Positions 17,035-25,668 of a stretch of DNA of 54,450 nucleotides are shown here, in pieces. Position numbers and translations under genes: made by a program. Location of the stretch: positions 1-54,450 of the forward strand of contig JBKPDY010000052.1 in the NCBI GenBank assembly GCA_046728155.1, given 5' to 3'. Source of the DNA: CAWDLX01 sp046728155. GTDB lineage: Bacteria > Actinomycetota > Actinomycetes > Mycobacteriales > Micromonosporaceae. Under the pieces are notes generated by a model, which saw only the letters and a program-made list of their open reading frames with translations, was not told the origin of the DNA and ran no database searches. Within the stretch, counting starts at the first letter, position 1. The number at the start of each line of letters is the position of its first letter.

Positions 17035-19284
17035 TCATCGGGACGGGACCGGCTCATCGCTGGGGCGCGGGAAGGTAATGAGCGGTCCTTCGATGCGCAG
17101 CCGAGGCAGGCGCCGCGCCATGGTGCGGGGCAGCCACCAGTTGCCGCGGCCGAGCAGATGCATAACCGCCGGCACGAGCAGCATCCGGATAATTGTCGCG
17201 TCGACGAGGACGGCCGCGACCATGCCGACGCCGGAGATCTTGATGAAGACCTGGTCGCTCGGAACGATTGACGCGAAAACCACGATCATGATGGCCGCGG
17301 CCGCGGTGATCACCCGTCCGGTGCTGGCCAGTCCGGTGGTGATGGACTGGCTGTTGTTCCGGGTGCGCACCCACGCCTCGCGTACCCGGCTCATCAGGAA
17401 GACCTCGTAGTCCATGGACAGCCCGAACAACAGCGCGAACATGATGACCGGGACGAACGCCGCCAGCGGGGTGGCCGTGTCGATGCCGATCAGCTTGCCG
17501 GCCCAGCCGCCTTCGAGGAAGAAGGCGACCACCCCGTAGGCCGCCGCCACCGACAGCAGATTCATCACGGCCGCCGTGATCGCGATGACGACGCTGCGGA
17601 ACGCCACCAGCAACAGGAGCATCGAGACGACGACGACGCCTCCGATGAGCAGAGCGAGCCGGTCGGTGATCGACGTGTTGATGTCGATTGTCGCCGCGGT
17701 CGCACCGCCGACGTGGACCTCGGCGCCGGTGCCTTTGGTCGCGGTCGGGATCACGTCGTCGCGCAGTGTCTGGACGAGGTCTTCGGTGGCGGCCTCCTGC
17801 GGTCCGGTGCTGGGAACGACGGTGATCAGCGCCGTGTCACCAGCTGGATTGACCAGTGGCGGTGACACCGCCGCGATGCCGTCCGTGTTGCCGAGTTCCG
17901 CCTGCAGCCGATGGAGGACCGCGCCGTCGCCGCGTGACGTGTCCGCCACCACGAGCAACGGCCCGTTGGCGCCGGGACCGAATCCCTCGGCGAGCATGTC
18001 GTAGGCCTGCCGACTCGATGTGTTCTTGGGGTCGTTGCCCTCGTCGGGTAGACCGAAGTGAACGCCGAGGAACGGTGCGGCCAGCACCAGCAGCAGTACG
18101 ACACTTGCCACGGTGGCGAGTACTCTGTGCCGCTGAACCAGCCGGCTCCACCGCGTCCAGCCGGCCGCCGGCACCAGGTGGCCGTCGGCCGAGATCTGGG
18201 CCGGGCGACGCCTTCCCAGCGGCACCCGGAGCCGGTCGATTCGCCGGCCCAGGTAGCCCAGTAACGCGGGGAACAGGGTGATGGCGGCGACCAACACGAC
18301 CAGCGTGGCGACCATGGTGACGACAGCGGTGCCGTTCATGACGGGCAGGCCCACCGCGAACAGCCCCAGCATGCTCACCATGACCGTGCCGCCGGCCACG
18401 AGGACCGAACGGCCGGCGGTGTCGAGCGTCGCCACGGTCGCGGCTTCGGGGCCAAGGCCCACCGCCCGCCATTCGCGGAACCGGGTCACCATCAGCAGGG
18501 CGTAGTCGATGCCAAGAGCGATGCCCAGCGTCATGCCGATGACAGGCGCGAACGAGGGCACGTCCACCGTGGCTGCCGCGAGGCCGACCAGGCTGGAACT
18601 GACCGCCAGCCCGCCGATCGCCAGGGCCAGTGGCAGCCCGGCCGCCACCACCGAACCGAACATGATGAGGAGGATCAGCGCGGCCGCGACCAGGCCGATC
18701 ATCTCGGCCGCGGACTGGTTCGCCTCGGCCAGTTCCACGGCCCGTCCACCAAGGGCGATCGTCAGCCCGTCGCGCTCAGCCGCTTCCGCGGCGGCCAGCA
18801 GCTTCTCGGTGTCTTCAATCGGCATGTCGTTGGGGTTGATGACATCGAGATAGACGCGAGCGACGAGGGTCCGGCCGTCCGGCGTGATGGCGCCTTTGGT
18901 GGCATAGGGATCCTCGACGGAGGTTACCTGCGGCAGGCGTTCCAGCTCACCGAGTAGCGCCTTGACCGCACTCCGTACCCGGGCGCCACCGACGTTGTCG
19001 GCGCGCACCACCACCCTCACGGTGTCGCCGGACTGGGCCGGGAACCGCTCTCCCAGCAGGCGCTGTGCCTGCGCGGAGTCCGAGCCCGGCGCGGAGGAGT
19101 CGTTTGCGAACTCGCCGCCGAAGGCTGCCGACAGCCCGAAGGCGATGGCGAGCGCCACGGCCCAGGCGATGAGCACGCTTCCCCGCCGGCGGTAGGCCAG
19201 ACCCGCGAGTCGGCCCAGCGGTCCCGGCCGCGGCGCGTCAGGTGACCTTCGGCGATCGTTGAGCGCGAGCATCAGGTCAGTCAT
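17035..19284 (-). CDS. MMPL family (RND superfamily) transporter
   Basis: About 749 residues from the ATG at 19284, which has GGAGG just before it; the frame stays open a further hundred codons upstream, but that part is low-complexity and overlaps the divergent promoter region. The layout is classical: one helix, an extracellular domain (residues about 45-170), five helices with GIALGIDYALLMVTRFREW, then the same order again with LLFGLSMDYEVFLMSRVREA. The conserved Asp-Tyr pairs of the proton relay are present in both halves. Actinobacterial MMPL proteins export lipids or drugs. It is divergent from a two-component system, which probably controls it, with a palindrome between them. Confidence 0.92.
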   Translation of the reverse strand: MTDLMLALNDRRRSPDAPRPGPLGRLAGLAYRRRGSVLIAWAVALAIAFGLSAAFGGEFANDSSAPGSDSAQAQRLLGERFPAQSGDTVRVVVRADNVGGARVRSAVKALLGELERLPQVTSVEDPYATKGAITPDGRTLVARVYLDVINPNDMPIEDTEKLLAAAEAAERDGLTIALGGRAVELAEANQSAAEMIGLVAAALILLIMFGSVVAAGLPLALAIGGLAVSSSLVGLAAATVDVPSFAPVIGMTLGIALGIDYALLMVTRFREWRAVGLGPEAATVATLDTAGRSVLVAGGTVMVSMLGLFAVGLPVMNGTAVVTMVATLVVLVAAITLFPALLGYLGRRIDRLRVPLGRRRPAQISADGHLVPAAGWTRWSRLVQRHRVLATVASVVLLLVLAAPFLGVHFGLPDEGNDPKNTSSRQAYDMLAEGFGPGANGPLLVVADTSRGDGAVLHRLQAELGNTDGIAAVSPPLVNPAGDTALITVVPSTGPQEAATEDLVQTLRDDVIPTATKGTGAEVHVGGATAATIDINTSITDRLALLIGGVVVVSMLLLLVAFRSVVIAITAAVMNLLSVAAAYGVVAFFLEGGWAGKLIGIDTATPLAAFVPVIMFALLFGLSMDYEVFLMSRVREAWVRTRNNSQSITTGLASTGRVITAAAAIMIVVFASIVPSDQVFIKISGVGMVAAVLVDATIIRMLLVPAVMHLLGRGNWWLPRTMARRLPRLRIEGPLITFPRPSDEPVPSR

Positions 19285-19363
19285 GGGGCCTCCATCGGTC
19301 GAGTCATGGAAGCGATCGTCAGGTCGCCGACCCGGGCGCGTCCTCGGGCAGCGGATGGCATTT

Positions 19364-19383
19364 CCTACGCAGGTTTGCGTAGG
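19364..19383. promoter_or_regulatory. Perfect palindrome between MMPL and two-component genes, probable operator
   Basis: CCTACGCA-GGTT-TGCGTAGG: 8-bp arms and a 4-base spacer. It sits 80 bp upstream of the MMPL start and 67 bp upstream of the histidine kinase start. TACGCA/TGCGTA dyads are typical of NarL-type response regulator sites, and the adjacent operon encodes such a regulator. Likely function: shared control site for both divergent promoters. Confidence 0.65.
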
Positions 19384-19449
19384 TGGCCCGGGCCTGGTCG
19401 CGCTCGTCGTCGTAGCCGGCCACCCGAGGGCGGCCATTATCATCGCGAC

Positions 19450-20700
19450 ATGAAACGCCGAGCGACGCCGTTCCGTCTGCCTGTCCTGGCGCAGGACGCC
19501 TTGCTCGGACTCTTCGTCGCCGTCATGCAGGTTCAGGGCACTGCTGCGAAACCCGTGGACGTGGGGTCGCGGCCTCTTACCGACTTCGGGCACCTGGGAT
19601 ACGTCCTGCTGACCGTAAGTGGCCTGGTGCTGGTCGCGCGTCGCCGGTGGCCGGCGCCGGTGTTCATCGGAGCCGCCCTCGCCAGCCTCGCGTACTACGC
19701 CGCCGGCTTCACCGACGGTCCCGGATGGATCGGGCTCTTCGTCGCCCTGTACACGCTGACCGCCTACGGCGACGGGCGCAGGTCGCTGGCGATCGCCGGC
19801 GTCGGTATCACCGTGCTGACCACCGGCTGGCTCACCGCCGCAACCGACATCGAGCCCGCGGCAGCGATCGGATGGGTGTTCTTTCGGATCGCCGCATCGA
19901 TTATGGCCGCTGCCCTGGGTGAGTCAGCCCGGTCCCGGCGGGTCATCGCCGCCGAAGCTCTGGAGCGCGCCCGACGGGCCGAGCGGACCCGGGAGGAGGA
20001 AGCGCGTTCGCGGGTCGACGCTGAGCGGCTCCGTATCGCGCGCGAGGTCCACGACACCGTCGCTCACGCCATCGCGATCATCAACGTGCAGGCCGGCGTC
20101 ACCGCGTACACGCTCGACAAGCGGCCGGAACGGGCGCGCGAGGCGCTGGTGACCATCGAACAGACGAGCGCTCAAGCGCTCCACGAGATGCGGGCCGTCC
20201 TCGGGGTGCTTCGTGATTCGGACAACGGGCGAGGCCCGGACCCCGGCCTGGGACAGGTCCACGAGCTCGCCGCGATGGCGCGCGAGGCCGGACTCGACAT
20301 CAAACTCCAGGTGACGCCGCCCACAGGGCCATTGCCCAGCGCCGTGGACCACACCGCCTACCGGATCCTGCAGGAGTCGATCACCAATGTGATCCGCCAC
20401 GTCGGCCCGACGCGGGTGACGGTCGCTCTCGACTACGGAACCGATGTCCTGGAGGTCCGAGTGAGCGACGAGGGCGGCCAGGACGCCCCTGGCGATGACG
20501 CCGCCATTCCCCGCGCACCGGCCGAACATCCAGCCGGCACCGTCACGGGCGGTTCGGCCGAGCCGGGCCGTGGGATCGTCGGAATGCGCGAGCGCTGTGG
20601 GCTTCTCGGCGGAGAGCTGACCGCCGCGCCGCGGCCGTGCGGCGGGTTCGAAGTCAAAGCGCTCCTGCCGCTAGCTCCGGCCGAAACGATGCACCTATGA
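19450..20700 (+). CDS. Two-component sensor histidine kinase (NarL/HisKA_3 type)
   Basis: About 416 residues from the ATG at 19450; codons upstream are out of family. The N-terminal 150 residues contain about five hydrophobic helices. The HisKA_3 dimerisation domain follows with RIAREVHDTVAH, giving phospho-acceptor His201. The ATPase domain has the N-box VDHTAYRILQESITNVIRH and a G-box GIVGMRERCGLLGG. It overlaps the response regulator gene by four bases (ATGA), so both are translated together. Signal unknown; the divergent MMPL pump is the likely target. Confidence 0.92.
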   Translation: MKRRATPFRLPVLAQDALLGLFVAVMQVQGTAAKPVDVGSRPLTDFGHLGYVLLTVSGLVLVARRRWPAPVFIGAALASLAYYAAGFTDGPGWIGLFVALYTLTAYGDGRRSLAIAGVGITVLTTGWLTAATDIEPAAAIGWVFFRIAASIMAAALGESARSRRVIAAEALERARRAERTREEEARSRVDAERLRIAREVHDTVAHAIAIINVQAGVTAYTLDKRPERAREALVTIEQTSAQALHEMRAVLGVLRDSDNGRGPDPGLGQVHELAAMAREAGLDIKLQVTPPTGPLPSAVDHTAYRILQESITNVIRHVGPTRVTVALDYGTDVLEVRVSDEGGQDAPGDDAAIPRAPAEHPAGTVTGGSAEPGRGIVGMRERCGLLGGELTAAPRPCGGFEVKALLPLAPAETMHL

Positions 20701-21395
20701 GCGCGGCGGCCGTTTCGTCGTCCGGCAGTGCTGCGATCAAGGTGCTGCTCGCCGACGATCAGGCTCTGGTGCGGTCCGGTTTCAAGGTGCTGCTCGACGC
20801 CGAAGACGACATCAAAGTCGTGGGAGAGGCCGCCAACGGCGCCGAGGCCGTGGAGCGGGTCCGAGCCACCCGGCCCGACGTCGTACTCATGGACATCCGC
20901 ATGCCGGAGTTGGACGGGATCAAGGCAACCAGCCAGATCGTCAGGACGCGCGGCCTCGAACACGTCCGAATCCTGATCCTGACCACGTACGACACCGACG
21001 CATACGTCTTCGAGGCGCTGCAAGCCGGCGCAAGCGGCTTCCTGCTCAAGGACGCCGGACCGGCGGAGCTGCTGCATGCCATCCGGGTGATCGCCGCTGG
21101 AGAGGCGTTACTCGCACCGCGGATCACCCGACGCCTCATCGCTCAGTTCACCGCGGAACGGATCGCCGCCCACTCCGCGGAGGTCCAGCTGGCGGCGCTG
21201 ACCCAACGCGAACGTGAAGTACTGGCCCTTGTGGGACAAGGGCTGAGCAACGACGAAATCGGCGCCGAACTGTTCCTCAGTCCGGCCACAGCCCGCACTC
21301 ATGTCAGCCATGCCATGGTGAAACTGGGCGCACGCGACCGCGCGCAGCTGGTCGTCATCGCCTACCAGACCGGGTTGGTCAGCCGCCGGCCATGA
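20697..21395 (+). CDS. NarL/LuxR family response regulator
   Basis: A 232-residue regulator starting at the ATG that overlaps the kinase stop. The receiver domain shows the acidic pair LLADDQ, phospho-acceptor Asp66 in VVLMDIRMPELDG, and the conserved Lys in FLLKDAGP. The C-terminal helix-turn-helix reads LTQREREVLALVGQGLSNDE and ends with ARTHVSHAMVKLGARDRAQL. The palindrome 1.3 kb upstream, in the shared MMPL/kinase promoter region, is the probable binding site. Confidence 0.93.
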   Translation: MSAAAVSSSGSAAIKVLLADDQALVRSGFKVLLDAEDDIKVVGEAANGAEAVERVRATRPDVVLMDIRMPELDGIKATSQIVRTRGLEHVRILILTTYDTDAYVFEALQAGASGFLLKDAGPAELLHAIRVIAAGEALLAPRITRRLIAQFTAERIAAHSAEVQLAALTQREREVLALVGQGLSNDEIGAELFLSPATARTHVSHAMVKLGARDRAQLVVIAYQTGLVSRRP

Positions 21396-21408
21396 TCGTA
21401 CATCGATC

Positions 21409-21437
21409 AGTCAATGTTACTCGATCAATCATTGACT
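21409..21437. terminator. Inverted repeat after the response regulator gene
   Basis: AGTCAATG (21409-21416) and CATTGACT (21430-21437) are perfect 8-bp arms with a 13-base loop, starting 14 bp past the regulator's stop. There is no T-run, so intrinsic termination is only one possibility; it could instead be an operator. It is AT-rich compared with its surroundings. Confidence 0.4.
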
Positions 21438-21514
21438 CGGCGCGTGCGGTAGATCACCGCATCACCGTCGTCTTCGACCGCGTGCCGCCTGACCGTCGCG
21501 TACGGCTACCGCGG

Positions 21515-22042
21515 TCAGCCGGTCGGGTCGGTGCAGCTGGGCTCGGCCGGCTCGGGTACCTCGGCATCGCGCTCCCAGCCCTCGTGCTCGATCTTGAGGT
21601 GCTGGATCGCCACGGCGTTGGCGTTGGCATCAAGGTCGGGCAGTGCCTGGTATTCCGAGACCCAGGCGCGGTAGACCTTGTACGCGACCGCGAGCTGGCC
21701 CGCTTCGTTGTACTCCTCGATCACAAGGTTCTTACGGAGGTTCTCGCGTAAGACCTCGGAACCTAGCCCCGTCCCGTAGTTCCACACCCGCCGGACCCAG
21801 TTGCCGAACTCAAGGTCGTGCGTGACACCACGCTCCATGGTGATCGCCTCGTACTTCGTGCGCCCCGGTGGCTCATGCGAGGTCAACGGGTCGCCGCCCT
21901 CCTCGTGCTCGACCATGTCGGTCGCGCGCCCGAGCGCGCGGACCTGGCTGACGCCTGCGACGTACCGGCCATCCCACCGGACCCGGAACTTGAAGTTCTT
22001 GTAAGAGTCGAAATGCTGCGGGTTCAACGGGGAGTTCGCCAT
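21515..22042 (-). CDS. Phage-tail-tube-like protein of a contractile injection system (orphan)
   Basis: A 175-residue protein of the T4 gp19-like tail tube family: N-terminus MANSPLNPQHFDSYKNFKFR, then RWDGRYVAGVSQV and later RKNLVIEEYNEAGQ. In actinomycetes such tubes form the inner tube of extracellular or cytoplasmic contractile injection systems. AGGAGG nine bases upstream of the ATG fixes the start. Directly upstream lies only the last twenty codons of a sheath gene, and no baseplate, spike or AAA+ gene follows. The gene itself looks intact, but without partners it cannot form a working system. Confidence 0.85.
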   Translation of the reverse strand: MANSPLNPQHFDSYKNFKFRVRWDGRYVAGVSQVRALGRATDMVEHEEGGDPLTSHEPPGRTKYEAITMERGVTHDLEFGNWVRRVWNYGTGLGSEVLRENLRKNLVIEEYNEAGQLAVAYKVYRAWVSEYQALPDLDANANAVAIQHLKIEHEGWERDAEVPEPAEPSCTDPTG

Positions 22043-22055
22043 CTGCCCAGCCCTC

Positions 22056-22121
22056 CTAGGGTGTGATCTGACCGGCTATCCGCTGAAGCTTGATCACGAC
22101 GAACTCGGCCCGCTTTAGCTC
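22056..22121 (-). pseudogene. C-terminal scrap of a contractile tail sheath gene
   Basis: The minus-strand frame ending in TAG at 22056 reads ELKRAEFVVIKLQRIAGQ followed by ITP. The RAEFVVIKLQ core matches the last strand of phage-type tail sheath proteins. Two codons upstream of this segment is an in-frame TGA, and no further sheath sequence was found. Its stop lies 13 bp before the tube start, the normal sheath-then-tube order, so this is the remnant of an injection-system operon. Confidence 0.6.
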
Positions 22122-22171
22122 GCTTGATCAGAACGCCAGCCCGGCCTTAATCTAGCCCACTGGCGCGTGTG

Positions 22172-22780
22172 CTACCGGCTGCCGAAAGCCGGGCACACCG
22201 CCGTTCTATTGGCAGCCTTGCCCGGGTGAACCGACGGTGCGGGCCATCGCGCTAACGGCACCACGACCAGCGCGACGCCGAGGTTGAGCCAGGGGATCAC
22301 GATCGGGTACGGCGCCGGCCAGCGGTCGGCGAATGCCTGGTTCAGCGTGACCAGGACCACGCTGGCCGCGCCAAGCCCGGCGACCGCCCGAGTAGCGATC
22401 CGAGCCCGGCGATGACCCCGGACGGGCTCAGTGCCAGGATCCGGCGTACCCGCGATGACGCGCCGACGACTGCCAGAGGGGTGAAATCCCCCCAGCCGTC
22501 GACGGCGTCGAGTCCGCTAGCGATCGCGGCCGTGCCGAGCATGAGGCCGGCGACGACGGGAAGCAGTATCAGCGACCGGGTGCGGGTCGGGTTGCCCGCC
22601 ACGTTCCACGCGTACCCCGACCTGCGGGCGCGGCGCGGCCTGCAACCGGTCATGCTCGGCCACCGTCGGCATTTGCGCGGTGGTCTTGAGCGCCAGGGAC
22701 GCGACCCGGGCGTACCCCGGGCGGTTGCCTCGCTGAGCATCACGATCGGCGCCCGCGGCTGGTGCGGATTTGCCTTTCAT
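22172..22780 (-). pseudogene. FtsX-like ABC transporter permease, C-terminal relic with frameshifts
   Basis: Three minus-strand frames must be joined to follow one protein. The first gives RPGYARVASLALKTTAQMPT; the second gives TRTRSLILLPVVAGLMLGTA and then SRVRRILALSPSGVIAGLGS; the third gives NQAFADRWPAPYPIVIPWLN followed by LGVALVVVPLA. The order and content match the last third of actinobacterial FtsX-type permeases (MacB-like exporters). At least two frameshifts separate the pieces and the first two thirds are absent. It is non-functional. Confidence 0.65.
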
Positions 22781-23130
22781 CCCCGACTACGACGTAGCGG
22801 TCACGGCAGCGCCGTCCGCGGACACATGACTCACACTGCCGACGCCGGGGCCCAGTCTGCGTAGTCGTGGTCAATATGCCACACTCCCCTGCCGCCGCCT
22901 ACTACGCTTCGATTCATACGGCCACCCCGGTCGCACATCAAGAACTGAGCTATGCAGTAGACCCGGGGCGCTTTAGCCCAAGCCAGCTACCGCAGAGCCG
23001 GAGCCAACCGGTGCCAGGTAGCCATCCCTCCGAAAAACCGGGGGAGCTCGAGCCCCGAGCATGGCGCGTTACTGCGATGCCGCGCGGGGTAGGCCAGGTA
23101 ATGCGAGATGTCGAAAGTTGAGGGGTCCTG
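22781..23130. other. Short interval without a supported gene
   Basis: About 350 bp between the FtsX relic and the copper-binding gene. A plus-strand frame from 22867 (84 codons) has no family, an irregular composition and no ribosome binding site. Nothing else is seen. Confidence 0.35.
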
Positions 23131-23535
23131 ATGACCACGACGATGGAGATGCTGGACACCGATCCAAGCCAAGCCCAATTGGATAAGCAGCTGTTAGCGC
23201 GTTGTATCGACACCTGCTTGGAGTGTGGCCAGGCATGCACGACATGCGCGGACGCGGATCTGGGCGAACAGATGGTAGCTGATCTGGTGAAATGCGCGCG
23301 GTTGAACCTGGACTGCGCCGACATGTGCGAGACGACAGCCCGCGTGCTCTCGCGGCAGACCGGGTACGACCGGGATCTCACCCGCGCCGTCGTTCAAGCG
23401 TGTGCACAGGCGTGCAAGGTAAGCGGCGACGAGTGTGAGCGACACGCCCGGACGCATGAGCATTGCCGCGTGTGCGAAGAAGTGTGCCGTCGTTGCCAGC
23501 AGCGTTGCGAGGAGGTCCTGGCAGCGATCGGGTGA
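23131..23535 (+). CDS. Four-helix-bundle copper-binding protein (DUF326/Csp type)
   Basis: A 134-residue cysteine-rich protein. Helical spacing of Cys residues (CIDTCLECGQACTTC, then CARLNLDCADMC, CAQACKVSGDEC, and CRVCEEVCRRCQQRC) is that of Csp-like proteins, which bind many Cu(I) ions inside a four-helix bundle. No signal peptide is seen, so it is probably cytosolic copper storage or buffering. GAGGGG lies about seven bases before the ATG. No copper pump or CsoR gene is adjacent. Confidence 0.88.
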   Translation: MTTTMEMLDTDPSQAQLDKQLLARCIDTCLECGQACTTCADADLGEQMVADLVKCARLNLDCADMCETTARVLSRQTGYDRDLTRAVVQACAQACKVSGDECERHARTHEHCRVCEEVCRRCQQRCEEVLAAIG

Positions 23536-24150
23536 AGGGGGCTCAGGAACGAGAGCGTCATCACTGCCTTCCTCGGGTGGGATGTGCCGGGGACCGGCCG
23601 AGGCGCTCGTCCTCGCCTCGCCAGGCCCGACTCGCCGGCGGGGGAAGCCACGAGCTGAACCGAGCCATGGCTGGACGCTTGGCCCGCTCGGCGACGTGCT
23701 GATCACTGACGACGCGGCCTGGAGGCGGCGCGCGCCCGGCTAGATGCTGGGCAACCCGAGGTGGACCTCGCCGCCGACCGGCACGTCATCGCCGGTGTCC
23801 TCACCGTCGTCGCATCATGGTCCAACCTGGACAGTCTGCGAACCACGTCGTAACGCACGTTCAGAGGACGTTATGAAGACGTGTGAAACCGCGCCCGCCA
23901 AGGCACTGCGCATGTGGGACGAGGTGGCGGCCCGCTACGGCCGCCACGGCGCCGGCTAGCAATGGGCATGCTCCCGCGCCGCCGGTCAGGCGGGGCGATC
24001 GGATGAGCCTCGCGGTTGTCGTACTGGTGGCTTCTTGTGGAAAAGGGCACGAGCAGGTTGGCGCCATGGAAGGATCCATAGTCGGTGGATTCCTGGCATC
24101 TCTGTGGGTTGTCGGGATGGCCTAGGTTTGTGACGCCGGGCGGTGGATCG
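23536..24150. other. About 600 bp without a recognised gene
   Basis: Frames here are short. One plus-strand frame ending at a TAA near 23853 encodes a peptide containing AADRHVIAGVLTVVASWSNL, and an ATG at 23873 opens 28 codons (MKTCETAPAKALRMWDEVAA). Neither has a recognised family. They may be remnants of one lost gene. Confidence 0.35.
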
Positions 24151-24663
24151 ATGGCGGTTGCGTTGGAGCGTCAGGTTGGCCAGATCGCGGCTCGGTCCGC
24201 GGTGGGGATCGGATTCACCGTCAACGAGGAACCGGTTGTGCTCACGCTGGATCCGCGTGAGTCGCTTCTGGATGTGCTCCGGGAGCGGATCGGGCTGACC
24301 GGTACCAAGAAGGGCTGCGATCAGGGCCACTGCGGTGCCTGCACTGTGCATGTCGACGGCCGCCGAGTGTTGTCGTGTCTCACGCCGGCGGTCCAGGTCG
24401 ACAGACAGGCGGTGACGACGATCGAAGGGGTCGCTGGACCAGACGGGTCGCTCCATCCGTTGCAGCAGGCTTTCATCGAGCACGATGGACTCCAATGTGG
24501 ATACTGCACACCTGGCCAGGTGATGTCCGGTCTGGCTTGCATCACCGAGGGGCACGCTTCGACCGACGACGAGACGCGCGAATACATGAGTGGCAATCTA
24601 TGCCGGTGCGGCGCCTACGCCGGCATCTTGGCGGCCATCCGCGAGACCGCGGGGCGAGGTTAG
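24151..24663 (+). CDS. Molybdenum hydroxylase, 2Fe-2S subunit (PaoA-like)
   Basis: A 170-residue electron-transfer subunit. The ferredoxin-like domain has Cys56, Cys61, Cys64 and Cys76 (GCDQGHCGACTVHV then LSC); the second cluster uses Cys116, Cys119, Cys151 and Cys153 (QCGYCTPGQ, LCRCGAY). It passes electrons from the molybdopterin subunit to FAD. The ATG at 24151 has GGTGG just upstream; the longer frame from 24085 is not family-like. No Tat signal is visible, unlike periplasmic PaoA of enteric bacteria, so the enzyme is probably cytoplasmic. First gene of a tight three-gene operon; its stop is directly followed by the next ATG. Confidence 0.92.
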   Translation: MAVALERQVGQIAARSAVGIGFTVNEEPVVLTLDPRESLLDVLRERIGLTGTKKGCDQGHCGACTVHVDGRRVLSCLTPAVQVDRQAVTTIEGVAGPDGSLHPLQQAFIEHDGLQCGYCTPGQVMSGLACITEGHASTDDETREYMSGNLCRCGAYAGILAAIRETAGRG

Positions 24664-25668
24664 ATGCGACCTTTCATGTACGCGACACCGTCAACAATCG
24701 CCGAGGCGGTGGGCGCACTCAACGCGGCTGGACCTCCGGCGCGTGTGCTTGCCGGCGGGACCACCTTGTACGACCTGATGAAGCTGGAGATCGAGGCGCC
24801 ACCGGTGGTGCTCGACGTTCACCGGATCGCCGAGCTCGCCACCATCAACACCACCGGGTCCACTGAGCTGGTCTTCGGCGCCGGGGCACGGATGTCAGAC
24901 GTCGCCGACGATCCCATTGTCAGGTCCGAGTACCCGGCGTTGTCGGAGTCGCTGTGGCACGCGGCGTCCCCGCAGCTACGCAACATGGCCACGCTGGGCG
25001 GCAACCTCCTGCAGCGAACCCGGTGCGCCTACTTCCGGGGTGGGCCCACGTTCGCCTGCAACAAACGCAACCCGGGCAGCGGCTGCGATGCCCGCGACGG
25101 CATCGATACGGCCCACGCGGTCCTGGGCACGAGTGACTCATGCATCGCCACCTATCCAGGGGATCTGGCGGCGGCGTTGGTCGCCTTCGATGCGGTGGTT
25201 GACGTGGTCAGCGTACGAGGTGAACGAACGGTTGCCGTGGCGGAGCTTCACCGCGAGCCAGGCGACACGCCGCAGCGGGAGCACACGCTGGAGGCCGACG
25301 AACTTGTCGTACGTATCCGGGTACCGGTGACGCGGGTCGGGCGTGCCTCGACGTACCTGAAGATCAGGCCGAGGGAGTCTTATGCGTTCGCACTTGCGGC
25401 GGCCGCCGTCGCCATCGAACTCCACGGCGACGGTACCTTCGCCGACTGCCGGATCGCGCTTGGTGGTGTGGCGACGCGTCCGTGGCGTGCAAGGGACGCC
25501 GAGCGGTCGTTGATCGGCGGAGCGCTCACGGCGGATGCCTGCCGCCGTGCCGGGGAGATCGCCTTCGTCGGGGCGAGAGCCGGCAGGTTCAACGGATTCA
25601 AGATCGAGCTTGGTATCCGTACCGTCGTCGACGCACTGCGCATCGCCGGAGAGCGGGTATCCCGATGA
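24664..25668 (+). CDS. Molybdenum hydroxylase, FAD subunit with extra Fe-S cluster (PaoB-like)
   Basis: A 334-residue FAD-binding subunit of the xanthine dehydrogenase family. The FAD loop is LAGGTTLYDLMK (residues 29-40) and the second one MATLGGNLLQRTR (residues 108-120). Between residues 121 and 160 there are four cysteines (121, 132, 141, 160; RTRCAYFRG, FACNKRNPGSGC, SDSC). That insert marks the subgroup with a [4Fe-4S] cluster, as in the PaoABC aldehyde oxidoreductase and 4-hydroxybenzoyl-CoA reductase. It overlaps the large-subunit gene by four bases. Confidence 0.92.
   Translation: MRPFMYATPSTIAEAVGALNAAGPPARVLAGGTTLYDLMKLEIEAPPVVLDVHRIAELATINTTGSTELVFGAGARMSDVADDPIVRSEYPALSESLWHAASPQLRNMATLGGNLLQRTRCAYFRGGPTFACNKRNPGSGCDARDGIDTAHAVLGTSDSCIATYPGDLAAALVAFDAVVDVVSVRGERTVAVAELHREPGDTPQREHTLEADELVVRIRVPVTRVGRASTYLKIRPRESYAFALAAAAVAIELHGDGTFADCRIALGGVATRPWRARDAERSLIGGALTADACRRAGEIAFVGARAGRFNGFKIELGIRTVVDALRIAGERVSR

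Noticed and set aside
22867..23121. 84-codon plus-strand frame
   Set aside because: No family and irregular composition just before a well-supported gene with its own ribosome site.
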